From NCBI GenBank assembly GCA_963556495.2, contig OY747705.1, forward strand, positions 8,487,501 to 8,551,500: a DNA stretch of 64,000 nt. Reading direction: 5' to 3'. Made by a program: the position numbers and the translations under genes. Origin of the DNA: Valencia hispanica (Eukaryota; Chordata; Actinopteri; Cyprinodontiformes; Valenciidae). The notes under the pieces were generated by a model, which did no database searches, was not told where the DNA came from, and saw only the letters and a list, made by a program, of their open reading frames with translations. Of this stretch, positions 22,501 to 33,385 are shown piece after piece; position 1 is the first letter of the stretch, and each line of letters begins with the position of its first letter.

Positions 22501-24453
22501 CCCCCTTTTTTTGCCAAAGACACATCATGAATCCACTGCGCCTCCTCTCTCTGGCTGTGGCACAGTGCATGGGACAGAAAGGCTGGCGCACACAGCAGCA
22601 GACCCTCTTTGCGCCTGTTATGATTTGCACACACAATCATAGTAGATCACCTGCAAATCAGGAACACACCCTTGGTGTAAAATCTTTGCAGGACACGCAA
22701 TTTTGCGCTCTTTATTTGGAATATTGATAAATCAGGCCCAATGTCTTCCACACGGTCATTATTAAAATGGAAAAACAGAGGCTACATTCACACTACAAAC
22801 AAAAGTGGACCAAATTGGATTTTTACTTTTTTTTTTTTTTTTTTTAGCTTTCTGATCAATACCAATCTATTTTTATCTCCTATCATAGGTGAATGGCGTT
22901 CATATCTCATGTTATTGAAAGCCAACCTCAGTCTAAAAAGTCATGTCACATTTGAATTGACTTTGGGGGTTCGACTGTTCACGCTGCAGTCTGATGGTGG
23001 TTGCTTTCAATCTGAAATGTGAAAAAAGCTATAAGAAAACAGTCTGAATTGATCAAGTGCGCTGTCATCTTAGCCACAGTAAACCTGCTGCTTTCAGCTG
23101 AGTTTAAAGGTGAAGTAGCGCTTTATGTCAGAGGGATTTTGTGCAAAGAACTTCATTAACATGTTTTATACAGACCATAGACATTATCATTTGTTTAAAA
23201 AGATGCATAATATGTCCCCTTTAATGCACTTGCCTACCTCATCATCAGAAATTGTGGCCACTTCTTAACAAGCAGAAGTCTTGGCTGTTTGCTCTGTTCT
23301 GCTCTGTGTGTGTGAAGGAACATGATTCCATGAAGGAAAGACGTCAGAATGTAGAAATGCTCATTAACCTGGGAGGGTTATAGGCTGTTTACAGAAAGTC
23401 ACAGGACTCATTAAGCTTTTCCACAATGAAGCATGGTGGGGGCTGCATCATTCTGTCAGGGTTACATCACCAGGGCCTGGGAAAACAGTATGAACTCAGG
23501 AAATTATGGCTAGTGCTAAATGTCTGCACATTTTGAATGTAGCTATAGACGGGCAGGACTATCCCAGTGGCTCCCAAGGTTTACGGTTAATATTCCTCTG
23601 TGGGGAATGAAATAACCAGCTGGACCTTTACATATCTGCAGAAACTAAATGAAATTAAACAAAGGATGGCAAATTGCTTAGTTACAGTATAATTTCAGAA
23701 ATGCACAAAATAAAATAAAAATTATACATTAATTATGTGTGTGGTCAATCTATATTTCAGCCTTTTTCAGTTTGTAGATTTTGGAAAATCAATACTAAAG
23801 TCAAACTTTCCCTCCCTATTCTTGGTTTTAGGAATCACTGAAGTTATTTGTTGCATAATCAGATCACACTGGCCAAAGGATTTCAATTAAATCATTAAAA
23901 CCTCCAAGTTAATATTAGATCCGTCCTGAAGAGTGGACGTTAAACATCTGACAGTCACTGAACTAATTCCCTGTGAAGTCAAATCAGAATAAAGTCTGAG
24001 TCGGTTCTCTTGGTGTGGAGGACAGAGTTTTATCCAACTTATACCTGACATTTTATCACGTTTTGGACACTCCACATGTCTTCAGTGTTTCTTGTTTTAA
24101 ATGTTGCTTGAGCCAGTCTTACCCTACCGCTGCAGCTTTAATCAATACCCCATTAACATTCACCCTTCTTCCTTTTCCAGATTTGCTGCTTGAAAGCACA
24201 GAAGGGCTTGGTCAGTCAGCCCACCTTTGATGGGATCCACATCGTCAATCACTATATGGGGGTCAGTGAGTCTTACCATTCCTCCGACGACGATGTGGGG
24301 AAGGAGCCCCACCTCCAGAACCCCCAGCAGAGGAGCGGCAGACGTATCAAACTGCACCCCAAGCTGGAGGACACAGACAGTGACGAGGAGGACGAGGAGG
24401 ACGGGGAGGCCCTGCGGCTCTCCGTGCCTCAGAGCAAGTCCACCACCGTGTGA
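1527..24453 (+). CDS. evi5: evi5 (EVI5 TBC-domain protein), C-terminal half, 10 exons, 5' end outside window
   Basis: EVI5 is a TBC-domain (Rab-GAP-type) protein with a long C-terminal coiled coil; it is known for stabilising the APC/C inhibitor Emi1 and for roles at the centrosome and midbody. The TBC domain lies upstream of this window. Ten consecutive exons, all phase 0, are joined by GT-AG introns: 1527-1580, 2542-2574, 2966-3118, 4506-4637, 4746-4886, 5407-5565, 5863-6009, 6180-6275, 17355-17450 and 24181-24453. They encode 427 residues that follow remembered human EVI5 almost block for block ([18 protein letters not shown], then [11 protein letters not shown], then [14 protein letters not shown]), ending in STTV, a class I PDZ-ligand-like tail. 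EVI5L is the main alternative, but direct linkage to gfi1 argues for evi5. Which teleost duplicate (a or b) cannot be told. Introns 8 and 9 are large (11.1 and 6.7 kb) and repeat-filled. Confidence 0.95.
2542..2574 (+). CDS. evi5: evi5 micro-exon (11 aa)
   Basis: A 33-nt exon encoding [11 protein letters not shown] between ttttgtag and gtatat. It is too short for ORF calling but is demanded by EVI5 homology and keeps phase 0 on both sides. The next exon begins [11 protein letters not shown], as in other EVI5 proteins. Confidence 0.93.
2966..3118 (+). CDS. evi5: evi5 coiled-coil exon (51 aa) with Gln run
   Basis: Encodes [19 protein letters not shown] and onward, ending in a Q-rich stretch ([10 protein letters not shown]) made by a CAG run just before the donor gtaagc. 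The acceptor (tatgtccaaag) has a weak pyrimidine tract. The CAG run could vary in length between individuals. Confidence 0.93.
3505..3935. mobile_element. Short, internally deleted Tc1-like element
   Basis: The left end reads AAAAGTATTCACACCCCTTA followed by TTTTGTCACATTACAGCCAC. The right end carries the diverged inverted counterpart (CTTTCACTTC, then GGTTGGTCTGCCTCATAAAA). Only the terminal repeats and a short middle remain, so this is a MITE-like Tc1 relic. Confidence 0.65.
4506..4637 (+). CDS. evi5: evi5 coiled-coil exon (44 aa)
   Basis: Encodes [18 protein letters not shown] and onward to [14 protein letters not shown]. Acceptor tggttgcag, donor gtacgt. It holds the first of several similar heptad units built on an L-EL-RL-EAE pattern. 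Confidence 0.95.
4746..4886 (+). CDS. evi5: evi5 coiled-coil exon (47 aa)
   Basis: Encodes [18 protein letters not shown] and onward to [13 protein letters not shown]; acceptor atttttag, donor gtgagc. Separated from the previous exon by only 108 bp. It carries the second L-EL-KLREAE unit. Confidence 0.95.
5407..5565 (+). CDS. evi5: evi5 coiled-coil exon (53 aa)
   Basis: Encodes [18 protein letters not shown], a basic linker seen in EVI5, followed by the third unit [17 protein letters not shown]. Acceptor tttcctcag, donor gtcaga. Confidence 0.95.
5863..6009 (+). CDS. evi5: evi5 coiled-coil exon (49 aa)
   Basis: Encodes [18 protein letters not shown] through [10 protein letters not shown]. 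Acceptor gctgctccag, donor gtacaa. Pure coiled coil; the next exon begins [14 protein letters not shown] as in EVI5. Confidence 0.95.
6180..6275 (+). CDS. evi5: evi5 coiled-coil exon (32 aa)
   Basis: Encodes [18 protein letters not shown] and onward to QISDLEIQ after a T-rich acceptor (tttttttgcag); donor gtaaag. It holds the fourth VRLREAD/E unit. An 11-kb, repeat-rich intron follows. Confidence 0.95.
6683..7460 (+). mobile_element. Tc1-like transposon remnant
   Basis: Begins with GTGCCTTGCAGAACTTATCA, a Tc1-type end. Residual transposase in several frames includes an equivalent of the GKLVRVDGKMDGAKY to LGRRFTFQQ block around 7040-7150. Broken by stops and shifts. Confidence 0.65.
7461..8774. 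other. evi5 intron, no feature seen
   Basis: AT-rich intronic sequence; no repeat family or exon recognised. Confidence 0.5.
8775..8880. mobile_element. Possible hAT-type element end
   Basis: The sequence AGAGGTCGATCAGTACGG with CCGATATTTCC resembles fish hAT-type termini with AGAGGTCGACCGAT-like ends. No partner terminus was found. Confidence 0.3.
9040..9600 (-). mobile_element. Tc1-like transposon remnant
   Basis: Read on the minus strand, 9130-9280 matches remembered fish Tc1-like 5' transposase sequence (a block running through TCTTCAAATCTTGAAGATTC). ACACAGGGATAAGTATTGAA near 9043 is a terminal-type phrase. No intact frame. Confidence 0.55.
10316..10612 (-). mobile_element. LINE reverse-transcriptase C-terminal (zf-RVT-like) fragment
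   Basis: The minus-strand translation contains [16 protein letters not shown], a form typical of the zinc-binding region after the reverse transcriptase of L1/Tx1-like LINEs. A hAT-like element interrupts it at 10613. Confidence 0.5.
10892..11178. mobile_element. hAT-type MITE, 287 bp, with perfect 8-bp target duplication
   Basis: Starts TAGGCATGGGCCGGTAT and ends in the inverted TAACCGGCCCATGCCTA. Duplicated GTCCCTAA lies at 10884-10891 and 11179-11186. Inner inverted stretches (GGTATAACCG near the left, CGCGGTATACC near the right) extend the terminal repeats. Non-coding. Confidence 0.9.
11715..12290 (-). mobile_element. LINE (L2/CR1-clade-like) 3' fragment
   Basis: Minus-strand translation of 12135-11923 gives [20 protein letters not shown] then [19 protein letters not shown], the conserved end of fish L2-like reverse transcriptases. 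The 3' tail on this strand ends near 11720 with AGCACCTTGAATTACCC-type sequence. Truncated at its 5' end and inserted inside the hAT-like element. Confidence 0.8.
12297..12340. repeat. Perfect 18-bp-arm hairpin
   Basis: Arms 12297-12314 and 12323-12340 are exact reverse complements around an 8-nt loop. AT-rich, with core AGTAATATTACT. It sits at the 5' truncation edge of the LINE fragment inside the hAT-like element. Confidence 0.85.
12606..13139. other. evi5 intron, no feature seen
   Basis: Begins immediately after the hAT target duplication. No coding or repeat signal recognised. Confidence 0.5.
13140..13482 (-). mobile_element. tRNA-derived SINE (copy 1 of a family)
   Basis: On the minus strand this starts with a tRNA-like head (GCTGTAGTTCAGTGGCAGAG, then a degenerate B box), runs through a body containing CTGCCCCAGGGCAGCTGTGG, and ends with a tail AAAAAGCGCTATATAAAATG plus ATT repeats. 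A second copy lies at 45868-46137 on the + strand. Confidence 0.85.
13500..14260 (-). mobile_element. Tc1-like transposon remnant
   Basis: Minus-strand translation of 14012-13764 includes TLQRR-like text and [13 protein letters not shown], the Tc1 transposase motif around the second catalytic region. The right end (GGGGGGCAATCACGTTTTCC, then AAACTGCATTTTTCATTTAC) is a terminal repeat also recognised at 59.9 kb. Confidence 0.75.
14261..17354. other. evi5 intron, unclassified
   Basis: No exon seen. 14460-15120 has the feel of a non-autonomous repeat (mixed ORFs, GCTAACTGTTAGCGTC motif), but no termini were found. 16600-17250 is more GC-balanced and could hold regulatory DNA. Confidence 0.4.
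17355..17450 (+). CDS. evi5: evi5 penultimate coding exon (32 aa)
   Basis: Encodes [18 protein letters not shown] through IDELKQE; acceptor tctcccaacag, donor gtaaga. It continues directly from QISDLEIQ and into ICCLKAQKG of the last exon, matching the order in EVI5. Confidence 0.94.
17795..18985 (-). mobile_element. Tc1-like transposon remnant
   Basis: Left end AATGCCTTGGAAAAGCCTTC with TTTCCACGTTCC. The minus-strand middle (18120-18560) is decayed transposase (GGTAGCTCTAGCTGGATGTT and CATCTGACCAGAGTACCTTC are reverse-strand hallmarks). The right end near 18950 has GTAACATAAAAAAGTGAAAA. Lies in the last evi5 intron. Confidence 0.7.
18990..20254. other. Last evi5 intron, mostly featureless
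   Basis: A short GAGAAGGTCCAAAATGCTTC phrase near 19570 may be LINE debris (KVQNA motif). Nothing else recognised. Confidence 0.4.
20255..21480 (+). mobile_element. Tc1-like remnant with an inserted LINE/SINE tail
   Basis: The left end ATACAGTTATGGTCATAATT is a Tc1-type terminus. The + strand near 21270-21350 reads as decayed transposase (TGTTAAACATGGTGGTGGGA). At about 20785-20895 a short tail (AAGTGCCTTGAGATTACATG, then GGTGCTATATGAATAAACTG) of a LINE or SINE appears to be inserted. Confidence 0.6.
21565..21720 (+). repeat. Diverged direct repeat, copy A
   Basis: Shares ATTACTGACAAATGAAAAAT, ATCATT, a GGCCATAAACCTGA-like block and a T/C run with 22395-22560 in the same order. The two are perhaps three-quarters identical by eye. 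A LINE fragment lies between them. Confidence 0.6.
21753..21846 (+). repeat. Intronic copy of an evi5 3' UTR segment (94 bp)
   Basis: Aligns without gaps to 25062-25155 with three mismatches by eye. Both are on the + strand, about 3.3 kb apart, one in the last intron and one in the 3' UTR. Immediate flanks differ. Origin (local duplication or unknown repeat family) unresolved. Confidence 0.9.
21860..22330 (-). mobile_element. LINE reverse-transcriptase C-terminal fragment
   Basis: Minus-strand translation from about 22325 reads [19 protein letters not shown] and [20 protein letters not shown], typical of the post-RT region of fish LINEs. The 3' part toward 21890 is AT-rich. 5'-truncated. Confidence 0.7.
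22395..22560 (+). repeat. Diverged direct repeat, copy B
   Basis: Partner of 21565-21720; begins ATTACTGACAAACGAAAAAT and ends in a C/T run followed by CCAAAGACACATCATGAATC. No family recognised. Confidence 0.6.
23105..23222. mobile_element. Possible short MITE
   Basis: Bounded by TTTAAAGGTGAAG and ATATGTCCCCTTTAA, a weak terminal inversion that resembles a common fish MITE. Target duplication not certain. Confidence 0.35.
23330..23560 (+). mobile_element. Tc1-like transposase fragment
   Basis: ACAATGAAGCATGGTGGGGG followed by CTGCATCATTCTGTCAGGG is the Tc1 KHGGG-type motif region. Ends undefined. Confidence 0.55.
24181..24453 (+). CDS. evi5: evi5 terminal coding exon (90 aa plus stop)
   Basis: Acceptor cttccttttccag. 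Encodes [18 protein letters not shown], then IHIVNHYMG, a Ser/Asp patch (YHSSDDDVG), an acidic stretch with [12 protein letters not shown], and the end SKSTTV before TGA at 24451-24453. FDGIHIVNH and the STTV end are EVI5-family hallmarks; STTV fits a class I PDZ ligand. The Ser residues in the acidic context look like casein-kinase-2-type sites (inference). Confidence 0.95.
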   Translation: MCCLKAQKGLVSQPTFDGIHIVNHYMGVSESYHSSDDDVGKEPHLQNPQQRSGRRIKLHPKLEDTDSDEEDEEDGEALRLSVPQSKSTTV

Positions 24454-25205
24454 GCTGAGAGTGGAGACGGAGGCTGGCAGCACCCGCTGAGGAGGGACAG
24501 GATGTTCTTAACAGCCATTTCAGAGGAGACGCCTGGATTCAGAGTTCTGATTTTCAAAAAGCAAATCCATCATTTCATATCTAATGAATCACACTTATTG
24601 CTTTTTTTTTCTTTTGGCTTTTTGTGTTGTTTTTTTTGTTTTTGTTTGTTTCTGGGCACCACTGACAGAGCGGGGATCTATCTGGACCTCAGCAGAGAAG
24701 CAAATAATCTGGAGAGAATCAAACTCTAAACTCTACATGGACACAGAGGAGGGGGATTAGATGGGGGGGTACAACACAGAAAGAGAGACTGTGCAATAGA
24801 ACATTTTATCATGTATTCCACACTTCATCCAACATGGTTTTATATTTTTAAAGGATTTTATAAGCGACCACGTCGACGCTGTTGCTGCTGTTACTTCCAT
24901 CTCGCAGGGGCAGAATTGTACGAGTGCTGTGTGTGAGTGAATGTGTATATACAGTATCTAGTCTTGATGGCGTTGGTCAGAGCGTGGTATCAAAAGCTGC
25001 TTCTATCAACCAGCGCTGACCAAATAATGTTTGGGCCTTAGATCATGTTGCTTCCCGCACCACATGGTCAGTGTGACGTCTGCAAACATGTAGATATGTA
25101 AATGTGTTTATTTTTGCCTTATTCGTTTTGAACTTGAAAACATGTTTAATATTGCATATCTGATGTTTAGATATGTTGTACAAATAATAAAGAAGGGACA
25201 TAAGT
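24454..25205 (+). other. evi5: evi5 3' UTR with polyadenylation signal
   Basis: Non-coding sequence after the evi5 stop. A canonical AATAAA is at 25186-25191; cleavage is expected 10-30 nt later. Residues 25062-25155 are repeated almost exactly in the last evi5 intron at 21753-21846. The UTR end is inferred from the signal only. Confidence 0.7.
25062..25155 (+). repeat. evi5 3' UTR copy of the 94-bp repeat
   Basis: Partner of 21753-21846. It ends about 30 nt before the AATAAA signal of evi5, so it occupies the terminal part of the transcript. Confidence 0.9.
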
Positions 25206-27299
25206 TATATATGATTACAAACAAAAACAAAAAATCCCCACCCAGATGAATTGTCAGAGGGCGATTGAGTCACCATGCATCACATACCCCTTCAGCTTGT
25301 TGGGTTCTGAGAAGGAAACATGAAAAACAAGTGCAGACAGGGTCCGGTTAGTTCTCTGAAAGCATGCTTGACTGCATGTGCATCTGCAGATGAGTCAAAT
25401 GTGTCATGTTTGATGTAGCAGGTTTGCACAGAAATGGATGGCAGAGGACATAAAGTCAAATCTGCGATCTGGAGTCGTTTCTAGAGCTGCAGAGGTTTTC
25501 CCAAAGTGAGCAGCTGGATGTGCGCACCCAACACTAACTTCAGCCTTCAATACCCAGAGAACGGATCAGATCCCAGCTTTGGGTCTGTGATGATCATAAT
25601 CTCCCTTTGATTCCTTGTTTTATTGGGAGAGGAAACACCTCCTGGCACTTTGCAGCATAAGAACACTATGAAGCACTCTGGAGTACTACATGAGACTGTT
25701 GTACCTGTGAGAGAAAGTCATGATTTCATAATAAAAGGTTTGATAAACTCTGTTTTCTGGTGTGTTTTATTGGTTGCAGCAGATGTAATTTTTTTTAAGC
25801 CTTCAGCCTGACAACAGATGCACTTTACTGACTCTCAAAGCGTCCTTTCCTTTTAAGATTCATGCTAAGATTGTCTGCTTTCAGGAAGTGATTTGTCGCG
25901 GTTTCCAGAGCCGAGCCTCAGCTTCTAATTTTTTCATGCACAAAACCACATTTTAAGAGCAGCTCTCCTCCGGCACCCAGAGATAACCCAGGTCTGTATT
26001 ACTATCAAATCATTTTCAAGACGCGATTTTTGGCTGAAACGAGGCTCCGACCGCCCAGCCAAAGAGTCCCTGCTTTTATCACGTTTAAATACGCAGAGAA
26101 GAAGCGAGGTTAAATCATGGATGGCCGGTGTGGGCGCTTCGGATTTAATTCAGCTTAAACGTCATGCTTAATTACTTTTACATGGATTCAAGTTATTATT
26201 TAGATCGGCAAAACGGAGAGAGGAATCGGTCTCCTGAAACCCGCTGCATGTTAAATGGATTCGTTGACAGAAACGCGTTCGAGTCGCAGTGTGGGTGGAG
26301 GCATGAATCCTTTGGTTTTACGCTTTTAACAGGTTGAAAGATGAATTTCAGTAAAGATTGGGGGGGGGTTGGACATAAATCACAACGGAAATAATTGTTA
26401 ATGTCAACAAAATGAAATTATCACCATTTAAATGTATGTTTATTCATATATTTTTGGATTTTATTGCATTAGGCCTGATTTATTTCTGACTTGGGATGGC
26501 GGCCCTCCTCCACATCCCGTTAGATCAACATATGTGCGTAATTGCTGTTCCGCTCATGCATGAAAGTTAAAGGAGCATGAATAAGATTCAGAAGAAAACC
26601 AAGGGCTCAGAGAGGATATAAAGAAGTTGTAGAGATTCAGGGGCCTCACATGTGCCATTTCTCCCCCCCCACACACACACACACACACCATCCCTGTCCA
26701 AAAGAGGTTGTTCAATCGAAATTTAAAGTTGACCAACATGGCAACATTCTGTATCTCAATATAGGTATTAAAAATGGGCAAATATGGCTCGCTCCCTGGA
26801 GGGTGATGGCAGCACAAGCCCCAGAAAAGAGAATGTTTTTATTGTACCTCAAGCAAGTTTTCTATTGGTTACTTAATTTCCAGGCTAAAATATCTGAAGT
26901 TGCCATTGAGTTTATGGATTCATGGAAATGAAGACTATTTTTGGTGTTTCAATATTTCACTTTGGACATATTAAAACTATATAGTGATGATGCCGAAGTG
27001 GGTCAATTTATACCAAACAAATTCTCAAAACGTATTAACTGAATGTTTATTGTAGGTTTTTGGATGGAACTGAAAAGACAATAATCACAGGCCGTCTAAC
27101 ACACTGGTTTGGTTTGTGGAACCGTTCTTTCTTCTTTTCTTCCGCCCTCCCTCCTTCTAGACTCGAACTTGGGGAGCAGGCCCCACTAACCAACTTTGAT
27201 GTCTGTCCCCTCAGCCTCCATCTTAAATGTAATTATTTCTTTGTGACATAGCAGTGACGGTGTTCATTGTATTTTTGATCCACCTGATCTGCCTCACAG
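25206..27299. other. evi5-gfi1 intergenic DNA
   Basis: No exon or clear transposon seen. About 25860-26330 is non-repetitive, with CpGs mixed with TTTAATTC and TTAATTAC-type homeodomain-like motifs, a candidate for a gfi1 enhancer. TAAATCACAAC at 26376-26386 partly fits the GFI1 site. These are guesses from position; no conservation was tested. Confidence 0.4.
26671..26689 (+). repeat. Short (CA)n tract
   Basis: Ten-odd AC units after a C run, in evi5-gfi1 intergenic DNA. Confidence 0.9.
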
Positions 27300-27395
27300 C
27301 AGAAAGCTTCTTCCACCTTCAGCAGGTCTGCGTCACGATCTGCGTCCGGCGCAAACAGAAGACAACGGCGGCAGCGCGACATGAAACTGTCACCG

Positions 27396-27430
27396 CAGCG
27401 GACGGTTCGGCTACAGCCAACCGTCCGCTG
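27396..27430. repeat. 12-bp inverted repeat in the gfi1 upstream region
   Basis: CAGCGGACGGTT and AACCGTCCGCTG are perfect reverse complements separated by 11 nt. The site is GC-rich, within the CpG-dense stretch, about 0.8 kb before the gfi1 ATG. Confidence 0.8.
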
Positions 27431-28160
27431 GGTAATAACGCGCAGCTGATCGGCAGAGTGGCGCTAAACTCCGAGCGCGCCCTGCGGCGCAGCTTCAGGT
27501 GCGCACATCTCCATCCACTCGTCGTGACTAAGGTTTCTAAAATAGTCTTGCAGACACGGTGTCATTTACATCAGTTAAAATAAGAGAAAAGGCGCCCGGC
27601 TGAGATTTCCCCCCACTTCTTTATTTCACCACTGCGTTCTAATTGAGGCTCGGAACACCCTGGGGCGCGCCTCCGCGTTTCCCCCCCCCCCCCCCCCCCC
27701 CTCCTCTGAATGAGTAAGAGAGAGGCTGATAAAGAGCGCTTCGCTGCTCTGATGGACTGATCCGTGGGGGCACTTAGACAAACCAGTGAGAGGAGAGAAA
27801 GTTGTAGGTTTTCAGATCCCGTCAGCAGCCGCTCATGCCAAGGCTGTGTGTCGTCAGAGGTGAAACACTCCATGTTGCGGAGTAAAGCCCTGAGATGAGT
27901 GAGCGTCGTGACAAGAAGCTGCCCCCGCTGAGGCTTTCTGCTTTTCACCGATAGGACAACGACTCCCTGCAGCCTCGGGGACACCTGTCCGAGCGACACC
28001 TGGCAGACGGGATGGACGCTGCGCGCATGCTCCGTTGTCATGTGGAAATCTCTTAAAACGCCCGGGATGTCGCTGGTTGAGATCAAATCTGTAGACAGGA
28101 CAGCAGCCATCAGGTCTCCCCCCTCTGCCCAGCAGTTGGATCCCCGTCGTTAACCTGTGC

Positions 28161-28165
<5 letters not shown>

Positions 28166-28203
<38 letters not shown>
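28166..28203 (+). repeat. (CA)n microsatellite before gfi1 start codon
   Basis: About 19 dinucleotide units ending 17 nt before the ATG, so probably in the 5' UTR. Confidence 0.95.
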
Positions 28204-28205
<2 letters not shown>

Positions 28206-28220
28206 CCTCCTCCTCCAAAG

Positions 28221-31155
<2,935 letters not shown>

Positions 31156-31720
31156 GACTGAAAAACAGCCGCAAGTCCCTGGGAGCTGGATCCAGATCTT
31201 TATTCTGGAAACAAAGGAGCGCAATCTGGACGAGAACGGAGAAGGAATAGGAACTTTTTTCCCCCTTTTGGATCAAGATACATTTAGTTCTATTTTCAGT
31301 TCTTTAAAATCACCACCAAGACGATTTGAGTCCCATCGACATTCTTTTTTTGTGTGTGTTATTATAATTCGTATTTATGACTGCGGTGAAAAGACATGAG
31401 CAACACTAACGACAGCATCCTTCCACCCCCCCCCTTTATAGAATAAAAAAGCCAGAGATAAGCTGTGGAGTGTGGAGGAAGGCCACCAAAGAAAATATTG
31501 CAGAAGTGTTCAGATAAAGCATGATTTAAATAAGTATGTTCAGCAGACAATAAAAGCACCTGATATAAATCTGCTCTTTCTGCAGAGGTGTTGTTGTTTT
31601 TAGCTGACAGAGATGTGGGCAAAACAGGCTGCTGTGTGTGTGTGTGTGTGTGCGTGTGTGTGTGTGCGTGTGTGCGTGTGCGTGTGTGTGTGTGTGTGTG
31701 CGTGTGTGTGTGAATAAACT
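31156..31720 (+). other. gfi1: gfi1 3' UTR region with polyadenylation signals
   Basis: After the stop there are three AATAAA hexamers, at 31442-31447, 31549-31554 and 31713-31718. The third lies beyond a (GT)n tract, so an end near 31.46 or 31.57 kb is more likely. Which is used cannot be told from sequence. Confidence 0.55.
31633..31712 (+). repeat. (GT)n microsatellite downstream of gfi1
   Basis: About 80 bp of GT with occasional GC units, followed at once by AATAAA at 31713. Confidence 0.95.
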
Positions 31721-31739
31721 ATCTCTCTCCATCAGCTCC

Positions 31740-32470
31740 AGGGATCTGCTCTATAGAAACACGCCCTGCTGTCAAAACACAACACGCACTTTAATGTCAA
31801 AATTAGCCTAAATAAAATTATACTAAAGTACTATTATTTTTTAATTCACTTTACAAAACAAATGGATTTAATGTACAAAAATAAATACTCCAGTCAGTCC
31901 AGTTATATGCCATACATACAGTCTGGTATAACACAATATATTACTGGGATTCTGTTAATTGTCCTGACCATAATTTGTCCTGACCATAAGTTACCCTTCA
32001 TATTGAAGTCCTTTGATATGATCCAACTTAAAAACATATATGCAAGCTTAGAAAAAATAGAACAAGTAGCTGTTAAAGGAGGTCTGATCGAAGCTTAGCG
32101 TTGCACCCTCTCCCTGCTGTGATTGTGATTGCCCAGAGGCTCCTGTTTGTTTTCACCACTTTAGCCCCGTGTTTACACCTTCAACAATCTGAACAGATCT
32201 AACTGTTAACCAAAAACGTTTCGGCCTCATTGCTGCTTTTCTTTCATCCTGTTTTTTTTTTTCCTTGTGAGGCTGGTGGGATTGTTTCAGCGAGAGCACA
32301 CTCCAGATTTTATCTGGCAAAACTGAAAGATTCTACAGCAAAACAAACAGATGACTGCCATGATGTGTCTGTTCCAGGTTAAAAACAAAAATAAAAAACG
32401 TGGTAACGTCCTGCATGGCTGACTGATTCCAGTTCCAGTCATCAGTTGTGTAAATGTAATATTTATATTC
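31740..32470. other. Intergenic DNA, no feature seen
   Basis: AT-rich, with no exon or recognisable repeat family. Confidence 0.5.
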
Positions 32471-32479
32471 AGCTTTTAA

Positions 32480-33120
32480 TAATATGTTTGAACCATTCTT
32501 GTGTATTTGGGATCATTGTTCTGTCCAAGTTTTTCTATCGTCTGTTCCAAGCTGTTATAGCCTACTAAAGGAAGAGGAAACAAGCCGGGATGTTTAGGAA
32601 CAACCCAGGAAGAAAGAAAAAGGCACAAGCCGGTTCTTAACTGGAATTGTCACAGCAATGGGAGTTCCATATCGCCGTGGACTGACATGGTGCCGACCGG
32701 GAAAGAAACACATGTGTGAGGTCGAGTTGAAACCTGCAGCTGCACATTTGACAAAACCAAAGGCCTTCTGGGGGAAAAAAAGTTTGACGGTCAGATGAGG
32801 CAAAAGTTAAACCGTTTGGCCAAAGAGGATTTTAAAGGAGTCAAGGTGAAACTTTCAACCCTACAGCCTACCAACTGTCAAGCACGGTGCTGGCTGTATC
32901 ATGATGAGGGACTCTTTCAGGTCAATGGTACCTGCACCTTTCAAAAAGCTGATGAAATAATGATGAAATGAGGCAAATTCTTCCACTTCATAGACCTCAA
33001 AAATCTGATTAGATAACTGAAACGTTGACACCGCATATGATCCCAAACACTCCTTAAATATGGTTTTGAAGTGGGCTAACATGAAGCTTCCAGAATGGCC
33101 ACAAACGTAACTGTACTGTG
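32480..33120 (+). mobile_element. Tc1-like transposon remnant
   Basis: AACTGTCAAGCACGGTGCTG at 32873 and the region before it (GGAGTTCCATATCGCCGTGG, CGACCGGGAAAGAAACACATG) read as decayed Tc1 transposase. Ends not defined. Confidence 0.5.
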
Positions 33121-33121
33121 C

Positions 33122-33385
33122 TTAGAACAGAACAGAACAGAATAATCCTTTATTGTCCCACAGAGGGGAAATTCAGCTGTAACAGCAACAAAGTGACAAT
33201 AGAAGCATTTAGATTCACACAAGAAAAATTTATATAAAAACAGAATTAATTATATGTGCAGTGAGGACAAAATTACAAAACTAAAGTACTGTGCAGTTAT
33301 TAAAATAAAAAATAGCAAACTCAGATTTGAGAAATGTGCGACTGAGCAGGATCATTAAAAGAGGTTTACACAATGTGTATTTGTG
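33122..33385 (-). mobile_element. LINE 3' end (Rex1/L2-like), copy 1
   Basis: On the minus strand the unit ends in TCCCCTCTGTGGGACAATAA then AGG and TTCTG repeats, a fish LINE 3' terminus. The rest aligns with 35205-35485. Confidence 0.7.

Larger units (their letters stand above)
22561..24180. other. Last evi5 intron, right part
   Basis: Besides the possible MITE and the Tc1 fragment listed separately, no feature is seen before the acceptor at 24180. A poly-T run lies at about 22828-22846. Confidence 0.45.
27300..28220 (+). promoter_or_regulatory. gfi1: CpG-dense upstream/5' UTR region of gfi1
   Basis: The kilobase before the gfi1 ATG is visibly richer in G+C and CpG than the AT-rich surroundings, above all 27330-27510 and 27840-28140. 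It contains a 12-bp-arm inverted repeat (27396-27430), a 21-C run (27681-27701) and a (CA)n tract ending 17 nt before the ATG. I see no convincing TATA box, so the transcription start and any non-coding first exon remain unknown. Promoter function is inferred from position and composition. Confidence 0.5.

Noticed and set aside
27571..28110. A 179-codon minus-strand open frame upstream of gfi1
   Set aside because: It is antisense to the GC-rich gfi1 5' region, includes a Gly run from the C homopolymer, and matches no family; high GC content lengthens chance frames.
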